Source: Streptomyces sp. SID3343
GTDB lineage: Bacteria; Actinomycetota; Actinomycetes; Streptomycetales; Streptomycetaceae
Direction of reading: 5' to 3'
Assembly: GCF_009865215.1 (NCBI RefSeq)
Contig: NZ_WWJX01001166.1
Span: 1-64,000 of the forward strand
DNA: 64,000 bases
Position numbers and translations under genes: made by a program. Shown here piece by piece: positions 53,840 to 63,089 of this stretch (positions are counted from its first letter, which is position 1; each line of letters begins with the position of its first letter). The notes beneath the pieces are model-generated. The model had not been told where the DNA came from, searched no databases, and saw only the letters and a program-made list of their open reading frames with translations.

Positions 53840-54973
53840 TCAGATGCCCGCCAGCTCCGCGATCCGCTCACGCGCGGCGCCGCGGTCGCCGAACAGCAGC
53901 GCCGACGTGGTGGCCCGCTTCAGATACAGGTGGCAGTCGTACTCCCACGTGAAGCCGACCCCGCCGTGCAGCTGGATCATCTCCTCGGCCACGTGCCGAT
54001 ACGCGGCGGTCGCCGTGGTCATCGCCAGCGGGGCCATCACGGCCAGTTCACCGGGCGTGGCCAATCCCGCCTCCTCGGCCTCGGTCGCGGCCCACGCCGC
54101 GTAGTACAGCGCGGAGCGCGCCGTCTCGACCTCGACGTACAGGTCCGCGCAACGGTGCTTGATCGCCTGGAACGAGCCGATCGGGCGGCCGAACTGCACG
54201 CGTCCCTTGGTGTATTCGACGGTCATCTCCAGGCAGCGCGCCGCACCGCCGACCGCCTCCGCCGCCACCGCGATCTCCGCGAGCGCCAGGACCCGCTCCA
54301 GGGCCGCGCCGGCCCCGGTGGTACCCAGGAGCCTGGCGGGGGTGTCCGCGAACGTCAGAAGGGCCTGCTTGCGCGTCTGGTCCAGGGTCGGGAGCGCCGC
54401 CCGGGTCAGCCCGGCGGCGTCGCCGGGAACGGCGAACAGCGCAAGATCCTCGTCGACCCGCGCCACCACCACGACCAGGTCCGCGATCAACCCGTCGATC
54501 ACATGCGTCTTGACCCCGTCCAGGCGCCACCGGCCGCCGCCGACGTCGCGCGCGCCCATGCCCACCGCGCGCACGTCCCGGTTGCCCGGCTCGGCCAGCG
54601 CGAGCGCGCCCAGCATGGTGCCCTGCGCGATCCCCGGCAGGTACTCGGCCCGTGCGCCCTCGTCGCCCGCGTGCACGAGCGCGTACGCCGTCAGCACCGA
54701 CGACGCGAAGAAGGGCGAGGGGAACAGCGACCGGCCCATCTCCTCCAGAGCCACGACCAACTCGGTGAAGCCGAAGCCGACCCCGCCGTACTCCTCCGGA
54801 ACCGCGAGACCGGGCAGACCGGTCTGCGCGCACACACGCCGCCACACGTCGGCGTCGTAGCCGGTCTCGGTGGCCATCACCGCCCGAACCGCAGGCGAGG
54901 CGCTGTGCTTGTCGAACACGTCCCGGAGTGCTCTGCGGATCTCCTGCTGCTCATCGCTGAACTCGACGTCCAC
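53840..54973 (-). CDS. Acyl-CoA dehydrogenase
   Basis: 377-aa flavoprotein: VEFSDEQQEIRRALRDVFDKH, PEEYGGVGFGFTELVVALEEMGRS, GRVQFGRPIGSFQAIKHRCADLYVE and EMIQLHGGVGFTWEYDCHLYLKRA. I chose GTG at 54973 because AAGGAG lies nine bases upstream and the family usually begins at this point; a GTG at 54997 would add MSAKELRY. Palindrome copy 8 is shared with the divergent ligase gene. Confidence 0.88.
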   Translation of the reverse strand: MDVEFSDEQQEIRRALRDVFDKHSASPAVRAVMATETGYDADVWRRVCAQTGLPGLAVPEEYGGVGFGFTELVVALEEMGRSLFPSPFFASSVLTAYALVHAGDEGARAEYLPGIAQGTMLGALALAEPGNRDVRAVGMGARDVGGGRWRLDGVKTHVIDGLIADLVVVVARVDEDLALFAVPGDAAGLTRAALPTLDQTRKQALLTFADTPARLLGTTGAGAALERVLALAEIAVAAEAVGGAARCLEMTVEYTKGRVQFGRPIGSFQAIKHRCADLYVEVETARSALYYAAWAATEAEEAGLATPGELAVMAPLAMTTATAAYRHVAEEMIQLHGGVGFTWEYDCHLYLKRATTSALLFGDRGAARERIAELAGI

Positions 54974-55080
54974 GTACCGCAACTCCTTGGCACTCACATG
55001 TCACGCGGGTCCGGGACGGTTGCCCGGCCCGAGTTCCGGTCGGCCCCATTGACGATCCGGCAGCCCGCGAGCACCAGTAT

Positions 55081-55095
55081 CTGACACACCGTCAT
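55081..55095. promoter_or_regulatory. Regulon palindrome, copy 8 (acyl-CoA dehydrogenase / ligase)
   Basis: CTGACACACCGTCAT, nine of ten consensus positions, in the divergent promoter region. Confidence 0.7.
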
Positions 55096-55216
55096 ACGAT
55101 TTGAACATTGCTTTCGTCACACCTCTGAAACGTCGCGTTACCCCGGGCGTGTCGTGTTGTGTGGCATACACCACCCCCACGCCCAATCCGCGTGTGCAGG
55201 CCGAAGGGACCTTCTT

Positions 55217-56734
55217 GTGACCGTTCTCGCCCGAGTTCTTCGCGAGGCTGCCCGCCGCTTCCCCGAGCGCCGGGCCCTCGTGCACGGCGGGAGCGCGTTC
55301 ACTTACGGGGGTCTGGACGCGGTCACCGACCAGGTCGCGGCCGGCCTGGCGCGGCGCGGAGTGCGCCCCGGACACGTGGTCGCCCTGGTGCTGCCGTCCG
55401 GCCCCGAGTACGTGGTCGCCTACCTGGCGCTGGCCCGGCTCGGCGCGATCACCACGGGGGTGGGACCGCGCTACACCCCCGTCGAGCGCGCCGCGATCCT
55501 GGCCCAGGCCGGGCCCGATCTGGTCCTGGTCACCGACGAGCTGGCCGAGGGCGTTCCCGCGGGCCCCGAGCTCGTGCGCTGCGTGCCGGCGACCGGCGCG
55601 CACGACGTCTGGGCCGAACTTCGGCTCGACGAGATCCCGCCCGCACCGCCGGTGACGGGGGATCAGGACCCGGACCTGCCCGAGACGGTGGTCTTCACCT
55701 CGGGCACCACGGGGATCCCGAAAGGCGCGTTGTTCACGTCCCGGCAGATCGCCGCGATCACCGCGATGGACACCGGCGACCGCTGGGGCGAAGGCGGCCC
55801 GCAACTGGTCGCCACCGGCCTGCCGCACGTCGGCTTCATGACCAAACTGGCCGGCTACCTCAAGATGGGCGCCACCTTGCACGTGCTCGGCCGCTGGCGG
55901 GCCCAGGACGCGTTGCGCGTCGTGGCCCGCGAGCGCATCCCGTACGTCGGCGGCGTCGCCGCGCAGGTCTCGCTGCTGCTCGGCCGCCCGGAGTTCGACC
56001 GTTACGACCTCGCGCACGTGCGCGGGCTGATCGTGGGCGGCGGTCCCTCCCCCGCCCCGGTCGTGCACGAGGCCCGGACCCGATTCGGGGCGGGCTACTC
56101 GATTCGCTACTCGTCGACGGAGTCCGGCGGACTCGGTACCCTCACCGCGTTCGACGCCCCCGACTCCGAGGCCCTGTTCACGGTCGGCCGTCCCCGACCG
56201 GGCACCGAGCTGGAGATTCGCGATCCCAAGACCGGCGAGCTCGTCGCCCCGGGGGAGAAAGGACAGATCTGCCTGCGCTCGCCCGCCGTGATGGCGGGCT
56301 ACTGGCGCAACCCCGGGGCCACGGCCGCGGCCCTCGACGACGAGGGTCGGTTGCGCACCGGCGACCTCGGCCTGATCGACGCCGCGGGCTGCCTGCGGAT
56401 CACCGGGCGGATGACCGAGATGTACATCCGCGGCGGGTACAACGTGTACCCGCAGGAGGTGGAGGCGGTGCTGCTCGACCATCCCGACGTGGCCGCCGTG
56501 GCGGTGGTCCCACGACCGAGTCGGGTGATGGGAGAGATCGGCGTCGCGGTGGTGGTGTCACGTGCAGCATCCGCGCCGTCACTCGCCGCATTGCGCGAGT
56601 TCGCGGCTCCGAGACTGTCGGCGCACAAGCTCCCCGAAGCGGTCCGCGTCGTGCCGGAGTTGCCGTTGACCGGGATGGACAAAGTGGACCGCAAGTCCCT
56701 GACGGAGCGTGAGAAGTCCTTTGGGGACGTGTAG
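55217..56734 (+). CDS. AMP-forming acyl-CoA synthetase
   Basis: 505-aa ANL ligase: VVFTSGTTGIPKGALF phosphate loop, YSSTESGGLGT, hinge ITGRMTEMYIRGGYNVYPQEVE and catalytic lysine in GMDKVDRKSL. Substrate unknown; together with the FadD3-like ligase the region has two activating enzymes, perhaps for side-chain and ring acids. GTG at 55217 follows AAGGGA. Confidence 0.88.
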   Translation: MTVLARVLREAARRFPERRALVHGGSAFTYGGLDAVTDQVAAGLARRGVRPGHVVALVLPSGPEYVVAYLALARLGAITTGVGPRYTPVERAAILAQAGPDLVLVTDELAEGVPAGPELVRCVPATGAHDVWAELRLDEIPPAPPVTGDQDPDLPETVVFTSGTTGIPKGALFTSRQIAAITAMDTGDRWGEGGPQLVATGLPHVGFMTKLAGYLKMGATLHVLGRWRAQDALRVVARERIPYVGGVAAQVSLLLGRPEFDRYDLAHVRGLIVGGGPSPAPVVHEARTRFGAGYSIRYSSTESGGLGTLTAFDAPDSEALFTVGRPRPGTELEIRDPKTGELVAPGEKGQICLRSPAVMAGYWRNPGATAAALDDEGRLRTGDLGLIDAAGCLRITGRMTEMYIRGGYNVYPQEVEAVLLDHPDVAAVAVVPRPSRVMGEIGVAVVVSRAASAPSLAALREFAAPRLSAHKLPEAVRVVPELPLTGMDKVDRKSLTEREKSFGDV

Positions 56735-56843
56735 TAACCAATCGATGACCAGCAGACAGCCGCTACATCTTTGACCAAGTCAGCAAATGTCCAGGTGATC
56801 GGACAGATGCGTCGGGACCGGGCCGGTGAGACAGTGGACAGCC

Positions 56844-56858
56844 CTGACGTCCCATCAG
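56844..56858 (+). promoter_or_regulatory. Regulon palindrome, copy 9 (ADP-forming synthetase, upstream site)
   Basis: CTGACGTCCCATCAG, nine of ten consensus positions; the centre is 23 bp from copy 10. Confidence 0.65.
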
Positions 56859-56866
56859 CAAGCTAA

Positions 56867-56881
56867 CTGACTAACCGTCAG
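56867..56881 (+). promoter_or_regulatory. Regulon palindrome, copy 10 (ADP-forming synthetase)
   Basis: CTGACTAACCGTCAG, perfect consensus match, 70 bp upstream of the start codon. Confidence 0.82.
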
Positions 56882-56951
56882 CTCGATTCTGGCCTCGATC
56901 GGGTGTCGATCGGATCTGGCGGCGACGAAAGATCGAAAAGGGACGGGCGCG

Positions 56952-59150
56952 ATGATGCTTCACGACAGCAGAGGACACCACTTCCCGGGGCACACTCGAA
57001 CCAGCGTCACCGCGAACGCGGATCCGTCGGCCGAACTCGACGTGACCGGCCGACCACTCGCGCTCCGCCCCGCCGACCTGGATCGCTTCTTCCGACCGCG
57101 CACCGTCGCCGTGATCGGTGCGTCCGACACCGAGGGCCGACCGGGCGCGCGGATCACCGCGCAACTGATCGCGTGGGCCGAGCGCGTGGGCGCTCGACTG
57201 TTCCCGGTCAACCCCAAGCACGAGCGCATCGCCGGGCTGCCCTGTCACCCCGACATCGCCGCGGTGCCCGAACAGATCGATCTCGCGGTGGTGCTGGTCG
57301 GTGACCCGGCCGAGGTACTGGAGCAACTCGCGGGCGCGGGCGTGGGTTTCGCGGTCGTGTTCGCCGCCGGCTTCGCCGAGGCCGGCGCCGCGGGGGCGCA
57401 GGCGCAGGACCGGCTCGCGCAACTCACCCAAGGGGGCTCGCTGCGCCTGCTGGGGCCCAACACCAATCTCAACGCCTTCGAGGAGTTCCGCACCGACCTC
57501 GACGGCCCCGCCATCGCGTTGATCACCCAGAGCGGCCACCAGGGTCGCCCGGTCTTCGCGGCGCAGGAGATCGGCATCCGCGTCTCGCACTGGGCCCCGG
57601 TCGGCAACGAGGCCGACCTGGAGATCGCGGACTTCGTCCGGCACTTCTCCGACCAGGAGGAGGTCGGGGTGATCGCCGCGTACGTCGAGGGCTTCAAGGA
57701 CGGCCGCACGTTCGCGCTCGCGGCCGACCACGCGGCCCGGCAGGGTGTGCCGGTCGTGGTGGTCAAGGTCGGCCGCACCGAGACCGGCGCGCGGATGGCC
57801 CAGTCGCACACCGGCAAACTCACCGGCGGCGACCGCACGGCGTCGGCGGTCTTTCGCCAGTACGGCGTCACCCGGGTCGACGGCCTCGACGAACTCATCG
57901 ACACCTCACAGCTGTTCGCGCGTACCACGACCCCGATCGCGCAGGGCGTGTGCGTGTACTCGATCTCGGGAGGCACCGGCGCGCACATGGCCGACCTCGC
58001 CTCGGCCGAGGGCCTGACGGTGCCTCAGCTTGCCCGGGGGACCCAGGAGAAGCTGCACGAGTGGATCCCGCCGTACCTGACCGTGTCCAACCCCGTGGAC
58101 AACGGCGGTCACCCCGCGGGTGACGAGCGCGGGCGCAAGATCATCGACGCGATCCTGGCCGACCCCGGGATCGGCGTCCTGGTGTGTCCGATCACCGGTG
58201 CGTTCCCGCCGATGAGCGACAAGCTCGCGCAGGACCTCGTGGACGCCGCGGAGGCGACCGACAAGGTCGTGTGCGTGGTGTGGGGCTCCCCGGTGGGCGA
58301 CGAGGACGCCTACCGCGAGATATTGCTCAAGTCGAACCGGGTCGTGGTCTTTCGCACGTTCGGCAACTGCGTGCGGGCGCTGCGCGCCTACTTCGACTAC
58401 CACCGCTTCCGTACGCAGTACGCGTCGCCGTTCGAGGACGTCCCGCGCGCCGCGTCACCGGCCGCCGCGAAGGCCAAGCGGCTGCTGTCGTCGGGCAAGC
58501 CGCTGTCCGAGCACTCGGCCAAGCAGCTCCTGCGCACGTACGGCATCCGGGTGCCGCGCGAGCAACTCGTGACGTCCGCGGCGGCCGCGGTGCGCGCGGC
58601 GGGGCTGATCGGCTACCCGGTCGTGATGAAGGCGTGCGGTCCGCAACTGCCGCACAAGAGCGACCTGGGCCTGGTCAAGCTGAGCCTGCGCTCGGCCAGC
58701 CAGGTGCGCGACGCGTACCGCGAGATCACCGACGCGGCCAAGGAGGCCGGGTCCGGGCGGCTCGAAGGCGTGCTGGTGTGCCAACAGGTGGACAAGGGCG
58801 TCGAGATGGTCGTGGGCATCTCGCACGACGATCTGTTCGGGCCGACCGTGTCGGTGGGCCTGGGCGGCATCTTCGTCGAGGTGTTCGACGACATCGCGAT
58901 CGGCGTACCGCCGTTCGGCGCGTACGAGGTGCGGCGCATGCTCGGCGAGCTGCGCGGCCTCAAGTGCCTCCAGGGGTTGCGCGGCCAGCCGCCGGCCGAC
59001 CTGGACGCGCTCGTGGACGTGGTGATGCGCGTCCAGCGGATGGCGTTGGAACTCGGGGACGAGCTCTTGGAGTTGGACATCAACCCGCTGATGGTCATGC
59101 CGCGCGGAGGCGGCACCGTCGCACTCGACGCGCTGGCGGTGGCGCGGTAG
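56952..59150 (+). CDS. ADP-forming acyl-CoA synthetase (fused alpha/beta, ATP-grasp)
   Basis: 732-aa fusion of a CoA-binding/ligase alpha part and an ATP-grasp beta part. PRTVAVIGASDTEGRPG near residue 50 is the CoA-binding start; ALITQSGHQG and KVGRTETGARMAQSHTGKLTGGD carry conserved His positions; the ATP-grasp half begins near LSEHSAKQLLRTYGIRVPRE and ends LELDINPLMV. It makes an acyl-CoA from acid, ATP and CoA, or runs in reverse to gain ATP from acyl-CoA. Substrate unknown. Two palindromes lie upstream; the hydratase gene follows at 96 bp. Confidence 0.85.
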   Translation: MMLHDSRGHHFPGHTRTSVTANADPSAELDVTGRPLALRPADLDRFFRPRTVAVIGASDTEGRPGARITAQLIAWAERVGARLFPVNPKHERIAGLPCHPDIAAVPEQIDLAVVLVGDPAEVLEQLAGAGVGFAVVFAAGFAEAGAAGAQAQDRLAQLTQGGSLRLLGPNTNLNAFEEFRTDLDGPAIALITQSGHQGRPVFAAQEIGIRVSHWAPVGNEADLEIADFVRHFSDQEEVGVIAAYVEGFKDGRTFALAADHAARQGVPVVVVKVGRTETGARMAQSHTGKLTGGDRTASAVFRQYGVTRVDGLDELIDTSQLFARTTTPIAQGVCVYSISGGTGAHMADLASAEGLTVPQLARGTQEKLHEWIPPYLTVSNPVDNGGHPAGDERGRKIIDAILADPGIGVLVCPITGAFPPMSDKLAQDLVDAAEATDKVVCVVWGSPVGDEDAYREILLKSNRVVVFRTFGNCVRALRAYFDYHRFRTQYASPFEDVPRAASPAAAKAKRLLSSGKPLSEHSAKQLLRTYGIRVPREQLVTSAAAAVRAAGLIGYPVVMKACGPQLPHKSDLGLVKLSLRSASQVRDAYREITDAAKEAGSGRLEGVLVCQQVDKGVEMVVGISHDDLFGPTVSVGLGGIFVEVFDDIAIGVPPFGAYEVRRMLGELRGLKCLQGLRGQPPADLDALVDVVMRVQRMALELGDELLELDINPLMVMPRGGGTVALDALAVAR

Positions 59151-59246
59151 TTCGCCGTGGGCGCGCCGAATCTCGCTGCGGCGCGCCCCGCTTTTTCCGT
59201 CGATCGCACCCTCGGCGATCGCGACAACCCAGGGAGTACAGGGCAG

Positions 59247-60107
59247 ATGAGCACCACCGAGACCGAACCCGAGCTGCTGCACCGCGTCGAGAACGGCGTG
59301 CTGTGGATCACGCTGAACCGGCCCAAGGCCAGCAACGCGATCACGTGGGCCCAGCGCGAGCTGATGATCGAACTGCTCGGCGAGGCGTCGGCGAACGAGG
59401 CCGTGCGCGCGGTCGTGCTGACCGCCGCCGGTCCCAAGCACTTCTGCACGGGCATGGACCTGCGCAGCTCACCGGGCACCAAGTCGCTCCTCGCCGCGGC
59501 CGACGCGGCCGAGGACGACGCGGCGCCCAAGCCGCCGGCTCGGCCGACCGGCTATGCCACCCGGATGATGAGGACCGGTGTGCAGCGGCTGACCAACGCG
59601 GTCCTGGACTGCGAGAAGCCGGTGATCGCGGCGGTCAACGGCACCACGGCGGGCTACGGCATGAGCCTCGCGCTCGCGTGCGACCTGGTGATCGTGGCCG
59701 AGAGCGCGCGCTTCATCCAGATCTTCACCCGCCGGGGCCTGGTCCCGGACGGCGGCAGCGCCTACCTGCTGCCGCGCCTGGTCGGCCCGCAGAAGGCCAA
59801 GGAACTGATGTTCTTCGGTGACGACGTGCCGGCCGCCGAGGCGCTGCGGATCGGGATCGTGAACAAGGTCGTCGCCGACGACGAACTCCAGGGCGTGGCC
59901 CGGGAATGGGCCGAGCGGCTCGCCAGTGGCCCGACCCGGGCGTACGCGTACACCAAGCAGCTGGTCAACCGCTCGCTCGACAGCGACCGGGTGAGCGCGT
60001 TCGACGAGGAGGCGCAGATCGTCGAGCTGAACATGACGTCGCGCGACGCGAACGAGGGTGTCGCTTCTCTCATGGAGCGCCGCAAGCCCGAGTACTACGG
60101 CTGGTGA
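59247..60107 (+). CDS. Enoyl-CoA hydratase/isomerase family protein
   Basis: 286-aa crotonase-fold protein. PKHFCTGMDLRSS oxyanion loop, a 45-residue insertion with an acidic stretch, then GTTAGYGMSLALACDLVIVAESARFIQIFTRRGLVPDGGSAYLLPRL, which resembles EchA-type isomerases. ATG at 59247 with GGGAG upstream. Probably cotranscribed with the ADP-forming synthetase gene. Confidence 0.87.
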   Translation: MSTTETEPELLHRVENGVLWITLNRPKASNAITWAQRELMIELLGEASANEAVRAVVLTAAGPKHFCTGMDLRSSPGTKSLLAAADAAEDDAAPKPPARPTGYATRMMRTGVQRLTNAVLDCEKPVIAAVNGTTAGYGMSLALACDLVIVAESARFIQIFTRRGLVPDGGSAYLLPRLVGPQKAKELMFFGDDVPAAEALRIGIVNKVVADDELQGVAREWAERLASGPTRAYAYTKQLVNRSLDSDRVSAFDEEAQIVELNMTSRDANEGVASLMERRKPEYYGW

Positions 60108-60180
60108 TCGTCGGCGGGCCCGCGACCTGCGCGCCCGCCCCACCACCACATATGACGATGTGCCTTGCGCCACACGGCAA

Positions 60181-60195
60181 CTGACGAGTCGTCAG
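60181..60195 (+). promoter_or_regulatory. Regulon palindrome, copy 11 (flavin reductase, upstream site)
   Basis: CTGACGAGTCGTCAG, perfect consensus match, 100 bp upstream of the flavin reductase start. Confidence 0.82.
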
Positions 60196-60241
60196 GTGTG
60201 ACGAAGGACCCGTTGCCCTTTGATTGACGCAAGGAAAACGG

Positions 60242-60256
60242 GTGACGTAGCGTCAC
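60242..60256 (+). promoter_or_regulatory. Regulon palindrome, copy 12 (flavin reductase, near site)
   Basis: GTGACGTAGCGTCAC. The core TGAC-N5-GTCA is perfect; the outermost pair is G/C and not C/G. It lies 38 bp before the start codon. Confidence 0.65.
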
Positions 60257-60294
60257 AGACCCGACGCCCCAAGACACCTGCGAGGAAGTCCACC

Positions 60295-60846
60295 ATGGGC
60301 CAGATCGACGCAGCGAGCACGAAGCCCGCGGATCCCGCGGCCATCGCCCTGCCCGAGGGCGGCGTCGTCGAGGGCGCCACGTTCCGACATGTCCTCGGCC
60401 ACTTCGCGAGCGGCGTCACGGTGATCACCGCGCTCGACGGTGACACCCCGGTGGGCTTCGCGTGCCAGTCCTTCGCGTCGCTTTCCCTGGACCCGCCGCT
60501 CGTGACGTTCTTCGTCGCGAAGACGTCCACCACGTGGCCCCGGATCCGACCGGGCGGCCGGTTCTGCGTGAACGTGCTGGCCGAGGACCAGGAGCAGTTG
60601 TGCCGCGGCTTCGCGGTCAGCGGCGCCGACAAGTTCGCCGGCGTCGCGCACAGCCCCGCCCCCACCGGCTCCCCCAGGCTCGACGACGTGCTGGCGTGGA
60701 TCGACTGCACGCTGGAGAGCGTCGTGGACGGCGGCGACCACGAGATCGTCATAGGCCGGGTCCAGGCCCTGGACGCCCCGAGGGTGGAATGCGCCCCCCT
60801 CCTCTTCTACAAGGGCAAGTTCGGCCACCCCAGCGCGAACAAGTAG
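60295..60846 (+). CDS. Flavin reductase, HsaB-like
   Basis: 183-aa flavin reductase-domain protein that would supply reduced FMN/FAD to a two-component monooxygenase. FRHVLGHFASGVTVITALDGD, GFACQSFASLSLDPPLVTFFVAKTSTTWPRI and the C-terminal LLFYKGKFG fit the HpaC/HsaB family. ATG at 60295 follows GAGGAAG. The oxygenase partner (HsaA-type) is not in the window. Two regulon palindromes lie upstream. Confidence 0.87.
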   Translation: MGQIDAASTKPADPAAIALPEGGVVEGATFRHVLGHFASGVTVITALDGDTPVGFACQSFASLSLDPPLVTFFVAKTSTTWPRIRPGGRFCVNVLAEDQEQLCRGFAVSGADKFAGVAHSPAPTGSPRLDDVLAWIDCTLESVVDGGDHEIVIGRVQALDAPRVECAPLLFYKGKFGHPSANK

Positions 60847-60869
60847 GCCGAGCCCACCGCGACGACCCT

Positions 60870-60912
60870 GGACTCACGGCTTCGCGCCACGGCGTGACGC
60901 GACCGTGAGTCC
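60870..60912. terminator. Hairpin between flavin reductase and symporter genes
   Basis: Arms GGACTCACGG (60870-60879) and CCGTGAGTCC (60903-60912), 10-bp stem between convergent genes. Confidence 0.7.
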
Positions 60913-60936
60913 GAGGTCGTCCGGGCGAACGGGAGT

Positions 60937-62655
60937 TCAGTGCGCGCCGGCGCCGGTAAGGGCTCGCACTTCCAGTTCGGCGAACTTGCGGTCGTCGTCG
61001 TCCTTGCGGCGGCGACGGGCCGAGAGCGCGCCGATCGCGGCGCACGCGAAGCCGACCGGGATCGAGATGATCCCCGGATTCTCCAGCGGAATCGGCGCCT
61101 TGGCCGTACAGCTGAACAGCGCGGTCGCGTTGCCCACGTTCTTGGCGTCGATCGAGACGTCGCAATCCTCGGCCTGTTTGGCGCTGAGCTTGGCGATGGC
61201 CGGCTTGGTCTCGGTCGCGCCGCCCCAGCAGATCGGGGACAGGGCGACGACCAGGACCGACGTGACGAGCCCGCCGTAGATGCCGAAGACCGCGCCGCGC
61301 GTGTTGAAGTTCTTCCAGAACAGCGAGAACACGATGGCCGGCAGGTTCGCCGAGGCCGCGATCGCGAACGCCAGGGCGACCAGGAACGCGACGTTCAACT
61401 CCCGGGCGAACACCGACAGTACGATCGCCGCAGTGCCGATCACCAGCGCCGAGACGCGGGCCACCCGGACCTCGTCGGCGTCGTTGGTACGGCCCTTGCG
61501 GAAGACGTTCGCGTACAGGTCGTGCGCGAACGACGAGGACGACGCCAGGGTGAGCCCCGCGACCACCGCGAGGATGGTCGCGAACGCGACCGCCGCGATG
61601 AACGCGAGCATCAGCGCGCCACCGGTCGTGCCCGAACCACCGCCCAGGTGTTCGGCGAGCCGGGTCGCCGCCGTGTTGCCGGACGGGTCGGCCTTCTTGA
61701 TCTCCTTGCTGCCGATCAGGGCCGCCGCGCCGAACCCGAGGATCAGCGTCATCAGATAGAAGACGCCGATGATGCCGATCGCCCAGGTCACCGACTTACG
61801 CGCGGTGCGGGCGTCCGGGACGGTGTAGAAGCGCACCAGGATGTGCGGCAGACCGGCCGTACCGAGCACCAGGGCCAGGCCGAGCGAGATCAGGTCGATC
61901 TTCGACCAGCCGTCCGTGGCACCGTACTTGAGCCCCGGCTGGAGGAAGGACTCGCCCGATCCGGACTTGGACGCCGCGGTGCCGAGCAGGTCCGCGATGT
62001 CGAAGTCGAACTTCGCGAGCACCCACACGCACATCACGAACGCGCCCACCATGAGCAGTCCGGCCTTGACGATCTGCACCCAGGACGTGCCCTTCATGCC
62101 TCCCACGGTCACGTACACGATCATCAGCGCGCCCACCGCCGCGATGACCGAGATCTGCGCCGTGTCGCTCTTGACGTCGAGCAACAGCGAGACGACGGAG
62201 GCCGCGCCGACCATCTGGGCGATCAGGTAGAAGATCGACACGACGATCGTGGACACGCTCGCCGCGGTACGCACGGGCCGCTCCCGCATGCGGTTGGCGA
62301 GCACGTCGGCCATCGTGAAGCGGCCGGAGTTGCGCATGGGTTCGGCCACGAGCAACAGCGCCACGAGCCACGCGACGAGGAAGCCGATGGAGTACAGGAA
62401 GCCGTCGTAGCCCGACAGCGCCAGGATCCCGGCGATTCCGAGGAAGGAGGCGGCCGACATGTAGTCGCCGCCGATCGCCATCCCGTTCTGGAACGCGGAG
62501 AACGAGCGCCCGCCCGCGTAGAAGTCCGCCGCCGTCCGGTTCTTGCGGCTCGCCCAGAAGGTGATGCCGAGCGTCACCGCGACCAGTACGGCGAACATGC
62601 CGAAGGTCCAGCCGCGGTTGCTTGACTCCGCGGCGAGGTCGAGAGAGGGGTTCAC
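60937..62655 (-). CDS. Sodium:solute symporter, acetate/short-chain acid type (ActP-like)
   Basis: 572-aa membrane protein of the SSS family, about 13 hydrophobic segments. FYAGGRSFSAFQNGMAIGGDYMSAASFLGIAG is the ActP-type signature; GLPHILVRFYTVPDARTARKSV follows in the middle. It carries a ~90-residue extracytoplasmic insertion with three cysteines near the end. GTG start overlaps the DUF485 gene by 4 bp, the yjcH-actP arrangement. It would import acetate or a related acid. Confidence 0.92.
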   Translation of the reverse strand: MNPSLDLAAESSNRGWTFGMFAVLVAVTLGITFWASRKNRTAADFYAGGRSFSAFQNGMAIGGDYMSAASFLGIAGILALSGYDGFLYSIGFLVAWLVALLLVAEPMRNSGRFTMADVLANRMRERPVRTAASVSTIVVSIFYLIAQMVGAASVVSLLLDVKSDTAQISVIAAVGALMIVYVTVGGMKGTSWVQIVKAGLLMVGAFVMCVWVLAKFDFDIADLLGTAASKSGSGESFLQPGLKYGATDGWSKIDLISLGLALVLGTAGLPHILVRFYTVPDARTARKSVTWAIGIIGVFYLMTLILGFGAAALIGSKEIKKADPSGNTAATRLAEHLGGGSGTTGGALMLAFIAAVAFATILAVVAGLTLASSSSFAHDLYANVFRKGRTNDADEVRVARVSALVIGTAAIVLSVFARELNVAFLVALAFAIAASANLPAIVFSLFWKNFNTRGAVFGIYGGLVTSVLVVALSPICWGGATETKPAIAKLSAKQAEDCDVSIDAKNVGNATALFSCTAKAPIPLENPGIISIPVGFACAAIGALSARRRRKDDDDRKFAELEVRALTGAGAH

Positions 62656-63089
62656 GCTTCGAGTTCCTCTCGCAGTTCGTTGGCGACGGGGTCGAGTCGG
62701 TTGCGCGCGAATCGCGAATAGGCCCAGGCGATGAGGAATGTCGAGACGAACTGGAGCAGGCCGAACACGAGCGCGACATTGATGTGGTCCGTCAGTTCCT
62801 TGGCCATGAAGTCGCGCGCGTACGCGGACATGACCACGTAGAGCAGGAACCAGGCCAAAAACGCGGCGGTCACCGGAAAGATGAACGACCGTTGGCGCTT
62901 CTTGAGGTGTACGAAACGCGGGTCCCGTTCCATCTCGAAATAGCCGGTGCGGTCGTCCACATACGCTTCGCGCTCGGGCCGGGCGGAATCCGCGGGCCGG
63001 GCGCCGGACGAACCGGCCGGGGTCGACCCCGCGGGCGTCGCCTCGGGCTCGGGTGGCTTGTCGTACGGTTCTTCGTGCGGAGTCGGCAT
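62652..63089 (-). CDS. DUF485 membrane protein, partner of the symporter
   Basis: 145 aa: a 50-residue Pro/Ala/Glu-rich start, then RDPRFVHLKKRQRSFIFPVTAAFLAWFLLY and a second membrane segment, as in YjcH. It always accompanies ActP-type symporters and probably helps their assembly; its direct role is unknown. ATG at 63089, coupled to the symporter gene. Confidence 0.9.
   Translation of the reverse strand: MPTPHEEPYDKPPEPEATPAGSTPAGSSGARPADSARPEREAYVDDRTGYFEMERDPRFVHLKKRQRSFIFPVTAAFLAWFLLYVVMSAYARDFMAKELTDHINVALVFGLLQFVSTFLIAWAYSRFARNRLDPVANELREELEA

Noticed and set aside
38377-56951. KstR2-type operators (CAAG...CTTG palindromes) at the ipd genes
   Set aside because: None is visible in the promoter regions examined; the recurring element is CTGAC-N5-GTCAG instead.
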